A stretch of DNA of 64,000 nucleotides from Rhizobium sp. 2MFCol3.1 (GTDB taxonomy: Bacteria > Pseudomonadota > Alphaproteobacteria > Rhizobiales > Rhizobiaceae). The DNA lies in the NCBI RefSeq assembly GCF_000377565.1, contig NZ_KB898357.1, positions 62,001 to 126,000 of the forward strand, in the 5' to 3' direction. Position numbers and translations under genes: made by a program. The notes below the pieces were generated by a model. The model did not search any database, was not told the origin of the DNA, and saw nothing but the letters and a program-made list of their open reading frames with translations. Shown in pieces: positions 17,479 through 25,411 of the stretch (positions are counted from its first letter, which is position 1; every line of letters starts with the position of its first letter).

Positions 17479-17978
17479 AAGCGCTCGGAGCGGCCCTGCT
17501 GTCGGCCATGCTGGTGCTTAGCGGTTGCCAGCGCGAGAGCGACACGCTGGTGCAGGTCAGCGGCCATATTTTCGTATTCAACTACCGCGTCGCGATCGCG
17601 ACATATCTGGTAACGCTGAGCAAGAAGGCGCCGCTGCCTGAGGGAGCGGTGGCGATCGTCGAGTTCGAGAACCCCGCCGGCGGAGCGCCGCTGGTGATTA
17701 ACGAGAAGATCTTTCCTGCGTGGGAGAAGATCAGCCTGCAAAGTCCGCCCATCCATTGCGTGAAGAAGGACAGGCCCTACGCCGTCAGCATCCGGTTGGC
17801 CGATGCCGGCGGCAAAGAGCTGCAGAGCCTGAAGACGACCGTCACATCCGATGTCGATCAGTCGATCATGCCGGGCAAGCCTCTGGTGGTCGGGCCGCTC
17901 TACACTAAGAACCCTGAGGTCTTCAAAGCGGATGGGACCGTCGATTACGACAGCGCCGACACCTGCCCCAAGACGTGA
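17475..17978 (+). CDS. Uncharacterised lipoprotein, cotranscribed with CGNR regulator
   Basis: 167 residues from ATG 17475, overlapping the CGNR stop (ATGA) and preceded by GAGGAG. A lipoprotein signal is clear: MKALGAALLSAMLVLSGC, with the lipidated Cys at 18. The mature part of about 150 residues looks beta-rich with two further cysteines (in PPIHCVKK and DTCPK), possibly one disulfide. The segment around residues 45-110 weakly resembles the YbaY/type III secretion-pilotin-like beta fold, but I do not recognise the family with confidence. A terminator follows at once. Confidence 0.8.
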   Translation: MKALGAALLSAMLVLSGCQRESDTLVQVSGHIFVFNYRVAIATYLVTLSKKAPLPEGAVAIVEFENPAGGAPLVINEKIFPAWEKISLQSPPIHCVKKDRPYAVSIRLADAGGKELQSLKTTVTSDVDQSIMPGKPLVVGPLYTKNPEVFKADGTVDYDSADTCPKT

Positions 17979-17979
17979 A

Positions 17980-18005
17980 AAAGCCCGGCGCGGTGGCCGG
18001 GCTTT
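17980..18005 (+). terminator. Intrinsic terminator after the CGNR-lipoprotein operon
   Basis: AAAGCCCGGC (17980-17989) and GCCGGGCTTT (17996-18005) form a perfect 10-bp stem with a 6-nt loop, starting two bases after the lipoprotein stop codon. Confidence 0.8.
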
Positions 18006-18018
18006 CGGAGTCATTTCA

Positions 18019-18046
18019 AAAGGTTCAGCCCTGGGGCTGAGCCTTT
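18019..18046 (-). terminator. Hairpin downstream of ndk, probable terminator
   Basis: AAAGGTTCAGCC (18019-18030) pairs with GGCTGAGCCTTT (18035-18046), with one G-T pair and a CTGG loop. It ends 3 bp from the ndk stop codon on the minus strand; the following T-run is short. Confidence 0.65.
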
Positions 18047-18049
18047 GAT

Positions 18050-18472
18050 TCAGCCGACGATTTCGGTTTCTGCGAACCAGTAGGCGATTTCCTGGACAGC
18101 GGTCTCAGGAGCGTCCGAGCCGTGAACCGAGTTCTCGCCGATCGACAGAGCGAACTGCTTGCGGATCGTGCCTTCGTCAGCGTTGGCAGGGTTGGTGGCG
18201 CCCATGATTTCGCGGTTCTTCAGGATGGCGTTCTCGCCTTCCAGGACCTGAACGATGGTCGGGCCGGAGGTCATGCCTTCAACCAGTTCGCCGAAGAAGG
18301 GGCGTTCCTTGTGAACGGCGTAGAAGCCTTCAGCTTCGCGCTTGGACATCCATACGCGCTTGGAGGCGATGATGCGCAGGCCGTTGTCTTCGAATACCTT
18401 GGTGATGGCGCCGGTCAGGTTGCGCTTCGTTGCGTCCGGCTTGATCATCGAGAAGGTGCGTTCAATCGCCAT
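18050..18472 (-). CDS. ndk: Nucleoside diphosphate kinase
   Basis: 140 residues from ATG 18472, behind GAGG at 9-nt spacing; the frame is open to 18487. It transfers the gamma-phosphate from ATP to nucleoside diphosphates by a phosphohistidine intermediate. The active-site histidine lies in the conserved [12 protein letters not shown] stretch near residue 117. [13 protein letters not shown] is the typical N-terminus. Monocistronic. Confidence 0.97.
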   Translation of the reverse strand: MAIERTFSMIKPDATKRNLTGAITKVFEDNGLRIIASKRVWMSKREAEGFYAVHKERPFFGELVEGMTSGPTIVQVLEGENAILKNREIMGATNPANADEGTIRKQFALSIGENSVHGSDAPETAVQEIAYWFAETEIVG

Positions 18473-18675
18473 TGTAATAATCCTCATTCATCGGGGAAAA
18501 GTGGGCGGTGTTTACCCGTCCGATAGGCTGAAAACAAGGGGGCTGCGCGAATTTCACGCGTCCGTCACAGAGCGGGACAGTTTGGTGCGAGGCGATGACG
18601 GAATTTCATGAAGCCATCAGCACCATTGCTGGCAAAGCCCCATAGGATAGAACGGATCAAGAGATGGAGGGCAAA

Positions 18676-19191
18676 ATGCAGAAGCAGTATGCGATGTTTG
18701 CGGATTACAACCGCTGGGCCAACGGGAAGGTCTATGCGGCAGCCTCGGAACTGACGGATGCCGAATACCGCGAAAACCGCGGCGCCTTCTTCGGCTCGCT
18801 CAACGCAACGCTCAACCACATCCTGTCGGCCGACCGGATCTGGATGAAGCGCTTCACAGGATCGGGCGACGCGCCGACGACGCTCGACAGCATCCTCTAT
18901 GACGATCTCGATGGCTTGCGTGCAGCGCGTGAGCGAGAGGATCGCAGGATCAGCGAATGGGTCGATACGCTTGATGCCGATGCGCTCGCGGGTACGTTCA
19001 CCTATACCCCTGTCACCCGCCCCGGCGCGATCACCCAGCCGCTGTGGCCGGCGCTGTCGCATCTGTTCAACCACCAGACGCATCATCGCGGCCAGTGCCA
19101 CATGACGCTGACCTCGCTCGGCAAGCCCAGCCTGTCGCTCGATCTCAGCTATTTCCTGCACAGCGACGGCAAGCGCTGGCTGAGCGCGTGA
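18676..19191 (+). CDS. DinB/YfiT-family putative metal-dependent protein
   Basis: 171 residues from ATG 18676, preceded by GGAGG; an earlier ATG at 18664 overlaps that ribosome site. The family's histidine pattern is visible: NHILSADRIWMKRF near 43 and LFNHQTHHRGQ near 130, expected to bind a metal on a four-helix bundle. Members include DNA-damage-inducible DinB and thiol-S-transferase-like enzymes; the actual role is unknown. Confidence 0.85.
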   Translation: MQKQYAMFADYNRWANGKVYAAASELTDAEYRENRGAFFGSLNATLNHILSADRIWMKRFTGSGDAPTTLDSILYDDLDGLRAAREREDRRISEWVDTLDADALAGTFTYTPVTRPGAITQPLWPALSHLFNHQTHHRGQCHMTLTSLGKPSLSLDLSYFLHSDGKRWLSA

Positions 19192-19195
19192 CGGA

Positions 19196-19238
19196 AACGC
19201 GGTATTAACCGCGTTGGCGAAATCCCGGAAAGGGATTT
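19196..19238. terminator. Two tandem hairpins after the DinB-family gene
   Basis: AACGCGGT/ACCGCGTT at 19196-19215 with loop ATTA, then AAATCCC/GGGATTT at 19220-19238 with loop GGAAA. Neither has a long T-run, so they may slow or end transcription from the DinB-family gene, or form part of the leader of the following GGDEF gene. Confidence 0.45.
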
Positions 19239-19332
19239 ACTCGGCAAAGGTGCAAATTCAGCCCATTTTAAATAGTCCGGTGCATAGGGGAGAGAACGAG
19301 GCCGGACAGGGCCGACGAGCGAGGAGTGCAAC

Positions 19333-20382
19333 ATGGCAAGTGCAGCATCAAGCCCGCAGGCGCAACGCGAGACATCCCGTCCGGCACCGGTCACGGATAT
19401 CCAGCGGATCAGCCAGCACATGACGCGCCTTGGCGTTTCCGGCCTGCCGCGCAATTACGAGCTGTTTCATGAGGCGATCGTCGGCCAGAACGCCGCCCTT
19501 GCCCAGGATATCGCCTCGCTTGGCGCGGCACCGCGCCAGCCATCGCTTGACGAGCTCGGCCTCAAATATCGCCTCGTCAGCCACTGCGGACTGGTCGGAG
19601 AGACGTCGCAGGCCGAGATGAGCAAGATGATGCGCGATGCCGTCGAGCGCCTGACAGCAGGCGTAAAGCAGAAGCAGAGTTTCATGCGCGCGGCGGAAAC
19701 CGCGCTGAAATCGATAACCGGCAGTCCGGACCAGAGCCTGTCTTCCTTCATGAGCGAGATGGAGTTCCTCTCGACCTCTCTCGCCGGTCTCCTGACCGCC
19801 GAGACCGACCTTGAGACCAAGCTGCGCCATGATGTCGATCGCATGGAAGCGCTTGAGCGTGGCGTTGCGGCTGCTCAAACGGCGTCTTCGACCGACCGCC
19901 TCACCGGCCTTCCCAACCGCACCGCGCTCAACAAGACCGTGCTCGATCTCTATGAGCGCGAGGAAGGCTCGGCCGGCAGCGCGCTGATCATGATGGATAT
20001 CGACGACTTCAAGGCGCTGAACAGCCGCTACGGCACGCAGACCGGCAGCCGTCTTCTGAAAAAGCTCGCCGACCTTTTCCGCAAGTCGATCAAGAAGCAC
20101 GACTTCGTGGCCCGCACGGATGGCGACGAGTTCACCTTCCTGTTCGCCAATGTCGGCATGCAGGAGGCGATGGCGATCGCCGAACGCCTGCGCAATTCCG
20201 TGGAAGAGAACGTGGTCTTCGCGACCTCGGACGCCGGACAGAACGCCAAGCTGACGGTATCGCTCGGCGTTGCCCTGAGTGCCGATGCCGCGACAGCGTC
20301 TCAGTTGCAGGCCAATGCCCGCATCGCGCTTCATGCCGCGCAATCGAACCGACGCCTGCCGGTGCAGGCCTTCGGGCGCTGA
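19333..20382 (+). CDS. GGDEF-domain protein (putative diguanylate cyclase, variant motif)
   Basis: 349 residues. The N-terminal 180 residues are helical, without membrane segments or a recognisable sensor domain. The GGDEF domain starts at DRLTGLPNR (188-196), with the metal-binding DIDDFK at 222-227 and the signature at 263-267, which reads DGDEF instead of GGDEF. The first Gly contacts substrate, so activity is plausible but not assured. No EAL domain follows. It is transcribed alone, 140 bp after the DinB-family gene. Confidence 0.88.
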   Translation: MASAASSPQAQRETSRPAPVTDIQRISQHMTRLGVSGLPRNYELFHEAIVGQNAALAQDIASLGAAPRQPSLDELGLKYRLVSHCGLVGETSQAEMSKMMRDAVERLTAGVKQKQSFMRAAETALKSITGSPDQSLSSFMSEMEFLSTSLAGLLTAETDLETKLRHDVDRMEALERGVAAAQTASSTDRLTGLPNRTALNKTVLDLYEREEGSAGSALIMMDIDDFKALNSRYGTQTGSRLLKKLADLFRKSIKKHDFVARTDGDEFTFLFANVGMQEAMAIAERLRNSVEENVVFATSDAGQNAKLTVSLGVALSADAATASQLQANARIALHAAQSNRRLPVQAFGR

Positions 20383-20435
20383 GAGGCCACTTCAAGCTCT
20401 TGCGCTGATCGCGGCTTTCGGCCAAAACGCCGGGC

Positions 20436-22319
20436 ATGATCACGATTAGCGATATCTCCGCCCGCATTGCCGGCCGCCTGCTCCTCGACCATGCCAGCGT
20501 TTCGCTGCCCGCGGGCACGAAGGCTGGCCTCGTCGGGCGTAATGGCGCCGGCAAGTCAACCCTCTTTCGTATCATCACCGGCGATCTCGGGGCTGAGACC
20601 GGCTCGATCACGATCCCAAAGAACGCGCGGATCGGCCAGGTGGCCCAGGAGGCGCCGGGCACGGAAGATTCGCTGATCGAAATCGTGCTCTCCGCCGACA
20701 AGGAACGCGCCGCGCTAATGGCGGAGGCGGAGACGGCCAGCGATCCGCACCGCATCGCCGAGATCCAGATGCGTCTTGTCGATATCGACGCGCATTCGGC
20801 CGAAGCGCGCGCAGCCAGCATCCTGTCCGGCCTCGGTTTCAGTCAGGAGGCGCAGGCGCGGCCGGCATCGTCATTCTCAGGCGGATGGCGCATGCGCGTG
20901 GCGCTGGCTTCGGTGCTGTTTACCGAGCCCGATCTGCTTTTGCTCGACGAGCCGACCAACTATCTCGATCTCGAAGGCACGCTCTGGCTTGAGGATTACG
21001 TTCGCCGCTATCCGCACACGGTGCTGATCATCAGCCACGATCGCGACCTCTTGAACAATGCCGTCAATTCGATCGTGCATCTCGACCAGAAGAAGCTGAC
21101 CTTCTATCGCGGCGGCTATGACCAGTTCGAGCGGCAGAAGGCCGAAGCCGACGAGTTGCAGACCAAGGCGAAAGCCAAGAACGACGCGGCGCGCAAGCAC
21201 CTGCAGAGCTTCATCGATCGCTTCAAGGCGAAGGCCTCCAAGGCCCGGCAGGCGCAGAGCCGCGTCAAGGCGCTGGAGCGCATGGGCACGGTGGCCTCGG
21301 TCATCGAGGATCACGTGCAGCCGATCACCTTCCCCGAACCGGAAAAGCAGCCCGCCTCCCCGATCGTCGCCATCTCGGGCGGCGCTGTCGGCTACGAGCC
21401 TGGCAAGCCGATCCTCAAGGGACTCAACCTCCGCATCGACAATGACGACCGCATCGCGCTTCTCGGCTCGAACGGCAACGGCAAGTCGACCTTCGCGAAG
21501 TTCATTTCCGGCAGGCTCTCGGCCGAAAGCGGCGAAGTGAAGCTGGCACCGAGCCTGAAGATCGGCTTTTTCGCCCAGCACCAGCTCGACGACCTGATCC
21601 CCGACCAGTCGCCGGTCGAGCATGTGCGCAGGCTGATGCCGGAAGCGCCCGAGGCCAAGGTGCGCGCCCGCGTCGCACAGATGGGTCTGGCGACGGAAAA
21701 GATGTCGACGGCCGCCAAGGATCTGTCGGGTGGCGAAAAGGCGCGCCTGCTGATGGGGCTTGCCGCCTTCCATGCGCCAAACCTGCTCATTCTCGACGAG
21801 CCGACCAACCACCTCGACATCGACAGCCGCCGGGCGCTGATCGAGGCGCTGAATGACTATGATGGCGCCGTCATCCTGATCTCGCACGATCGCTACCTGA
21901 TCGAGGCGACCGTCGACCGGCTGTGGCTGGTCAACAATGGCACGGTCACCACTTTTGAAGGCGATATGGACGAGTATCGCGACCTGATCGTCGCCTCCGG
22001 CAAAAAAAAAGACGAAAAGCCGCAAGTGACTGAGGAAACGGCGACCAAGGCCGACCAGCGCAAGCTCAATGCCGACCGGCGCGCGTCTCTCGCCCCTCTC
22101 AAGAAAAAGATCAACGAAATCGAATCCTTGACGGGGAAGCTGGAGAAACTGATTCAGGGGCTTGATGCGGAACTTGCGGATCCGGTGCTCTACGAAAAGG
22201 CGCCGGCGAAGGCCGCCGAGAAGGCAAAGCAGCGCGGCGAAGCGGCCGCCAAGCTGGCTGCGGCCGAAGAGCAATGGCTGGAGCTTTCGTCCGAATACGA
22301 AGAGGCTATGGCGGGATAG
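20436..22319 (+). CDS. ABC-F family ATPase (ribosome-associated type)
   Basis: 627 residues with two ABC domains on one chain and no membrane segments. Walker A motifs are GRNGAGKST at 34-42 and GSNGNGKST near 345; signature motifs are SFSGGWRMRV and DLSGGEKARL; Walker B reads LLLLDEPTNYLD and LLILDEPTNHLD. The linker after the first domain is a charged helical P-site tool-like region. The C-terminal 90 residues form a lysine/glutamate-rich coiled coil. Such proteins act on the translating ribosome. A run of nine A at 22002-22010 lies inside the gene. Confidence 0.9.
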   Translation: MITISDISARIAGRLLLDHASVSLPAGTKAGLVGRNGAGKSTLFRIITGDLGAETGSITIPKNARIGQVAQEAPGTEDSLIEIVLSADKERAALMAEAETASDPHRIAEIQMRLVDIDAHSAEARAASILSGLGFSQEAQARPASSFSGGWRMRVALASVLFTEPDLLLLDEPTNYLDLEGTLWLEDYVRRYPHTVLIISHDRDLLNNAVNSIVHLDQKKLTFYRGGYDQFERQKAEADELQTKAKAKNDAARKHLQSFIDRFKAKASKARQAQSRVKALERMGTVASVIEDHVQPITFPEPEKQPASPIVAISGGAVGYEPGKPILKGLNLRIDNDDRIALLGSNGNGKSTFAKFISGRLSAESGEVKLAPSLKIGFFAQHQLDDLIPDQSPVEHVRRLMPEAPEAKVRARVAQMGLATEKMSTAAKDLSGGEKARLLMGLAAFHAPNLLILDEPTNHLDIDSRRALIEALNDYDGAVILISHDRYLIEATVDRLWLVNNGTVTTFEGDMDEYRDLIVASGKKKDEKPQVTEETATKADQRKLNADRRASLAPLKKKINEIESLTGKLEKLIQGLDAELADPVLYEKAPAKAAEKAKQRGEAAAKLAAAEEQWLELSSEYEEAMAG

Positions 22320-22409
22320 CCACAGTCATTGCTGTGGCGCTCCGAAATTAACATTTGTTAGCGCGCGAACGGTCGAAAGAAACCGATCGTTAACCATAAT
22401 CATCAAGGT

Positions 22410-22442
22410 TGTCTCAACATTCATTACTGATTTGTTGAGACA
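22410..22442. promoter_or_regulatory. Inverted repeat just upstream of the deacetylase start
   Basis: TGTCTCAAC (22410-22418) and GTTGAGACA (22434-22442) are perfectly inverted with a 15-bp spacer and end 6 bp before the ATG at 22449. A CtrA-like half site TTAACCAT is at 22391. The palindrome replaces any visible Shine-Dalgarno sequence, so it may be an operator or a translation-control hairpin. Confidence 0.5.
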
Positions 22443-22448
22443 CTCTTC

Positions 22449-23288
22449 ATGCATCGCTTCGCTTTTTACTCCGGTCTTCTTCTGTGCGCCGCCGCCCTCA
22501 CCGGCTGCCAGACTACAAAGCAGCCCGCGCCCGACAAGACGATCAAAACCTCGTCGATCGTGGCGCCTGAAGGCAAGCAGGACACGATCGGCGGCGATGC
22601 GGCCGAGCAGCCGCGCGCACGTGGATTTGGCAAGCAGCACCACCTCGCCGGCCGCGTCATGACCGTCTCATCGATCCACGATATCCGGCTGCAGGACAAG
22701 GAAGTCATTCTCAGCTTCGACGACGGCCCTATCCCCGGCCGTACCGACCGTGTTCTGGCGACGCTCGACGAGTTTGGCGTCAAGGGCGCCTTCATGATGG
22801 TCGGCGAGATGGCGGCGCTGCATCCCGAACTCGCCCGCAAGGTCGCGATGGATGGCAATGCGATCGGCAGCCACACCTACAAGCACGACAATCTCGCGGC
22901 CCTTAGCTTCGACATGGCGATGGCGGAAGTCATGCGCGGCGAGGCAGCGGTGACCAAGGCCACGGGTGTCGACGTCAACTTCTTCCGCTTCCCCTATCTC
23001 GCTGACAGCCGCAAGCTGCGCTCCGCGATCGCCATGCGGGACATGGTCGTCATGGACGTGGATGTCGACAGCAAGGACTATTTCAACACGACACCCGCCG
23101 CCGTGACCAAGCGGACGCTCGACCTTCTGCACAAGCGCGGACGCGGCATCATCCTGATGCACGACATCCACAATCGCACAGCAACCATGCTTCCCACCCT
23201 GCTATCCAAGCTGGAGGCCGAGGGCTACAAGGTAGTGACGCTGAAGTTCAAGAAGCCGGCTGCGCCGACCGTCATGGCGTCGCTGTAA
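22449..23288 (+). CDS. Polysaccharide deacetylase lipoprotein (NodB-homology domain)
   Basis: 279 residues. The lipoprotein signal ends in LTGC with Cys20. The NodB/carbohydrate esterase 4 domain occupies about 90-275: SFDDGP at 99-104 (catalytic base and metal Asp), SHTYKH at 151-156 (metal histidines), a FRFPY stretch and LMHDIH. Such enzymes remove acetyl groups from N-acetylglucosamine in glycans or peptidoglycan. The lipid anchor places it in the periplasm. The long spacer (21-85) is low in complexity. A strong terminator follows. Confidence 0.9.
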   Translation: MHRFAFYSGLLLCAAALTGCQTTKQPAPDKTIKTSSIVAPEGKQDTIGGDAAEQPRARGFGKQHHLAGRVMTVSSIHDIRLQDKEVILSFDDGPIPGRTDRVLATLDEFGVKGAFMMVGEMAALHPELARKVAMDGNAIGSHTYKHDNLAALSFDMAMAEVMRGEAAVTKATGVDVNFFRFPYLADSRKLRSAIAMRDMVVMDVDVDSKDYFNTTPAAVTKRTLDLLHKRGRGIILMHDIHNRTATMLPTLLSKLEAEGYKVVTLKFKKPAAPTVMASL

Positions 23289-23317
23289 TTCGACTGCGGA
23301 ATTCGAGGTTCACAGCA

Positions 23318-23346
23318 GACGCCGGCGCTTGCCCGCCGGCGTCTTT
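23318..23346 (+). terminator. Intrinsic terminator after the polysaccharide deacetylase
   Basis: GACGCCGGCG (23318-23327) pairs perfectly with CGCCGGCGTC (23334-23343) around a 6-nt loop, followed by TTTCTGTT. Confidence 0.88.
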
Positions 23347-23407
23347 CTGTTAAAACAGGCGCCCAATAATCATACTTTTGAGCGAAACACCGAAGCGAGC
23401 CAACAGC

Positions 23408-24334
23408 ATGTCACCCATCAACCTCGCCATCGTCGGCGTCGGCAAGATCGTCCGCGACCAGCACCTTCCCTCCATCGCCAAGAACCCGGATTTCAACCTG
23501 ATCGCCACGGCGAGCCGTCACGGCACCGTCGGTGGCGTCCAGAGCTTCACCGCGATCGACGCGATGCTCGACGCCGTGCCCGAGATCGATGCCGTGTCGC
23601 TGTGCATGCCGCCGCAGTACCGCTACGAGGCCGCGCACAAGGCGCTTTCGGCCGGCAAGCACGTGTTCCTTGAAAAGCCTCCGGGCGCGACGCTGAGCGA
23701 AGTAGCCGACCTCGAGGCGCTCGCAGCCTCCAAGGGCGTATCGCTATTCGCCAGCTGGCATTCGCGCTACGCGGCGGCCGTCGAGGCGGCCAAGTCCTTC
23801 CTCGCGTCCACCACCATCCAAAGCGTTCACGTCGTCTGGAAGGAAGACGTGCGCCAGTGGCATCCGAATCAGGATTGGATCTGGCAGGCCGGCGGCCTTG
23901 GCGTGTTCGATCCAGGCATCAACGCGCTGTCGATCGTCACGCACATCCTGCCGAAGGCGATCTTCCTGACCAGCGCAACGCTGGAGTTCCCGGAGAACCG
24001 CGACGCGCCGATCGCAGCCGACCTACATTTCAAGAACGCCGACAACGTGCCCGCTCATGTCGAATTCGACTGGCGCCAGACCGGCAAGCAGAGCTGGGAT
24101 ATCTTCGCCGAGACGGCAGCGGGCAAGATGGTTCTGGCCGAAGGCGGGTCGAAGCTGTCGATCAATGGCGAGCTGAAATTCGAAGCGCCGGAAGAGGAAT
24201 ATCCTTCGCTCTATCGTCGCTTCGCGGAAATCGTCAAGGCCGGCAAGTCCGACGTCGACCTAGCGCCCCTGCGCCACGTCGCCGATGCCTTCATGCTCGG
24301 CCGCCGCAAGTTCGTCGAAGCGTTCCACGATTGA
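23408..24334 (+). CDS. Gfo/Idh/MocA oxidoreductase, L-arabinose/D-galactose 1-dehydrogenase type
   Basis: 308 residues from ATG 23408. The N-terminal Rossmann motif is IVGVGKIVRDQHLP, then LEKPPGATLSEV, and the C-terminal domain contains WIWQAGGLGVFDPGINALSI. This last stretch and the overall layout resemble the L-arabinose 1-dehydrogenase of Azospirillum, which also oxidises D-galactose to the lactone in a non-phosphorylative pathway. No other sugar pathway gene is adjacent, so the substrate is inference. Confidence 0.82.
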   Translation: MSPINLAIVGVGKIVRDQHLPSIAKNPDFNLIATASRHGTVGGVQSFTAIDAMLDAVPEIDAVSLCMPPQYRYEAAHKALSAGKHVFLEKPPGATLSEVADLEALAASKGVSLFASWHSRYAAAVEAAKSFLASTTIQSVHVVWKEDVRQWHPNQDWIWQAGGLGVFDPGINALSIVTHILPKAIFLTSATLEFPENRDAPIAADLHFKNADNVPAHVEFDWRQTGKQSWDIFAETAAGKMVLAEGGSKLSINGELKFEAPEEEYPSLYRRFAEIVKAGKSDVDLAPLRHVADAFMLGRRKFVEAFHD

Positions 24335-24343
24335 TTCGAAATT

Positions 24344-24394
24344 GCCGAACCTCGTGATACAGTAAGGTCATCTTGGGTATCTCAGAGGTTCGGC
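24344..24394 (+). promoter_or_regulatory. Hairpin that would bury the ribosome site of the GrpB-family gene
   Basis: GCCGAACCTC (24344-24353) pairs perfectly with GAGGTTCGGC (24385-24394); inside it GATAC (24356-24360) pairs with GTATC (24377-24381). The right arm ends at the base before the ATG and contains the likely Shine-Dalgarno AGAGG (24384-24388). It begins 10 bp after the stop codon of the dehydrogenase gene. Confidence 0.6.
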
Positions 24395-24940
24395 ATGCGC
24401 GACGATGAAGCTTTCGGTCTAGGCTTGAAAAACCTGACGGTATTGCTCTCCGACGCAAATGCCTTGTGGCATGAAGCCTATGAAGAAGAGGCCGAGGCGA
24501 TCCGCCAAGCGCTCGGCGACACCGTTATCGACATCCAGCATGTCGGCAGCACCTCGATTCCCGCCATCAAGGCCAAACCGATCATCGACATCATGGTCGG
24601 CATTCGATACTTCGCCGACGGCCCGGCCTGCGTGGGCGCGATGGAGAGCATCGGCTACGACTATGCCGGCACCGATCTCGTTCCCGACGACCACATCTTC
24701 GGGCGCGGCATAAAGGGCGAGACGCGGACGCATCTGGTGCATGTCGTGGAATATCGAGGCGAGAACTGGAACCGCATGCTGGCGTTCCGCGATGCACTCC
24801 GCGCCAATCCTGATCTCGCCCGTGCCTACGAGCAGCTGAAGATCGACCTCGCCGGCACGCATGCTGCAAGCCGGGCGGAGTACACCCGTGCAAAGCACGA
24901 CTTCATCGAAAAGGTGGTCAAGGATGCCGGGATTCTCTGA
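24395..24940 (+). CDS. GrpB-family (UPF0157) nucleotidyltransferase-like protein
   Basis: 181 residues. The family signature IQHVGSTSIPAIKAKPIIDIMVGI (residues about 48-71) resembles the GS-x-DxD core of nucleotidyltransferases; here Gly-Ser-Thr is followed by KPIIDIMV. THLVHVVEYRGENWNRMLAFRDALRANP is also typical of the family. No reaction has been clearly assigned. The gene is preceded by a long hairpin and lies convergent with holC, 21 bp apart. Confidence 0.85.
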   Translation: MRDDEAFGLGLKNLTVLLSDANALWHEAYEEEAEAIRQALGDTVIDIQHVGSTSIPAIKAKPIIDIMVGIRYFADGPACVGAMESIGYDYAGTDLVPDDHIFGRGIKGETRTHLVHVVEYRGENWNRMLAFRDALRANPDLARAYEQLKIDLAGTHAASRAEYTRAKHDFIEKVVKDAGIL

Positions 24941-24961
24941 TCCCGCCAGCCCCTCTCCTGA

Positions 24962-25411
24962 CTAGGCCTTCTTCTCCCAGCGTCCCTCGGGTGTCTGCTG
25001 CCAATATGTAAGGCTGTGCCCCTCACCTTTCAGCTTCTTCCACTGCGCGCGCGCGCCTTCGAGCTGTTCCTGGTCATAGCCGTCGAACATGAAGACGACC
25101 CGCTCATAGGGATCGAGCGGCGGCGGCTCGGCGCCGGCGACGATGAAGCGGACGGTGGCGCCGTTGATGTTGTCGTCGGCGACGGTGAGGAGAACCGGCT
25201 GATTGCCGGCAAGTTCACCTTCATCCGTGCCATGCGGCAGGAAGCTGTCTTCGCGGAAGGTCCAGAGATACGCATCGAGCGCATCCCTGTGAGTCGCTTC
25301 CTTCATCTGAACCGCGACACGCCAGCCGCGCTCGACGCTTTTGTCGAGCAACGGCGGAAGCGCGTCTTCCAGCTTGGATTCGGTCAGATGGTAGAACAGG
25401 ACCTCGGTCAT
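24962..25411 (-). CDS. holC: DNA polymerase III chi subunit
   Basis: 149 residues from ATG 25411, which overlaps the pepA stop by 4 bp. Chi-family features are [17 protein letters not shown] at the N-terminus, the ERGWRVAVQ strand, [13 protein letters not shown] and [10 protein letters not shown]. In the family, chi links the clamp loader to single-strand binding protein. A pepA-holC arrangement is common in proteobacteria, supporting the assignment. Confidence 0.92.
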   Translation of the reverse strand: MTEVLFYHLTESKLEDALPPLLDKSVERGWRVAVQMKEATHRDALDAYLWTFREDSFLPHGTDEGELAGNQPVLLTVADDNINGATVRFIVAGAEPPPLDPYERVVFMFDGYDQEQLEGARAQWKKLKGEGHSLTYWQQTPEGRWEKKA

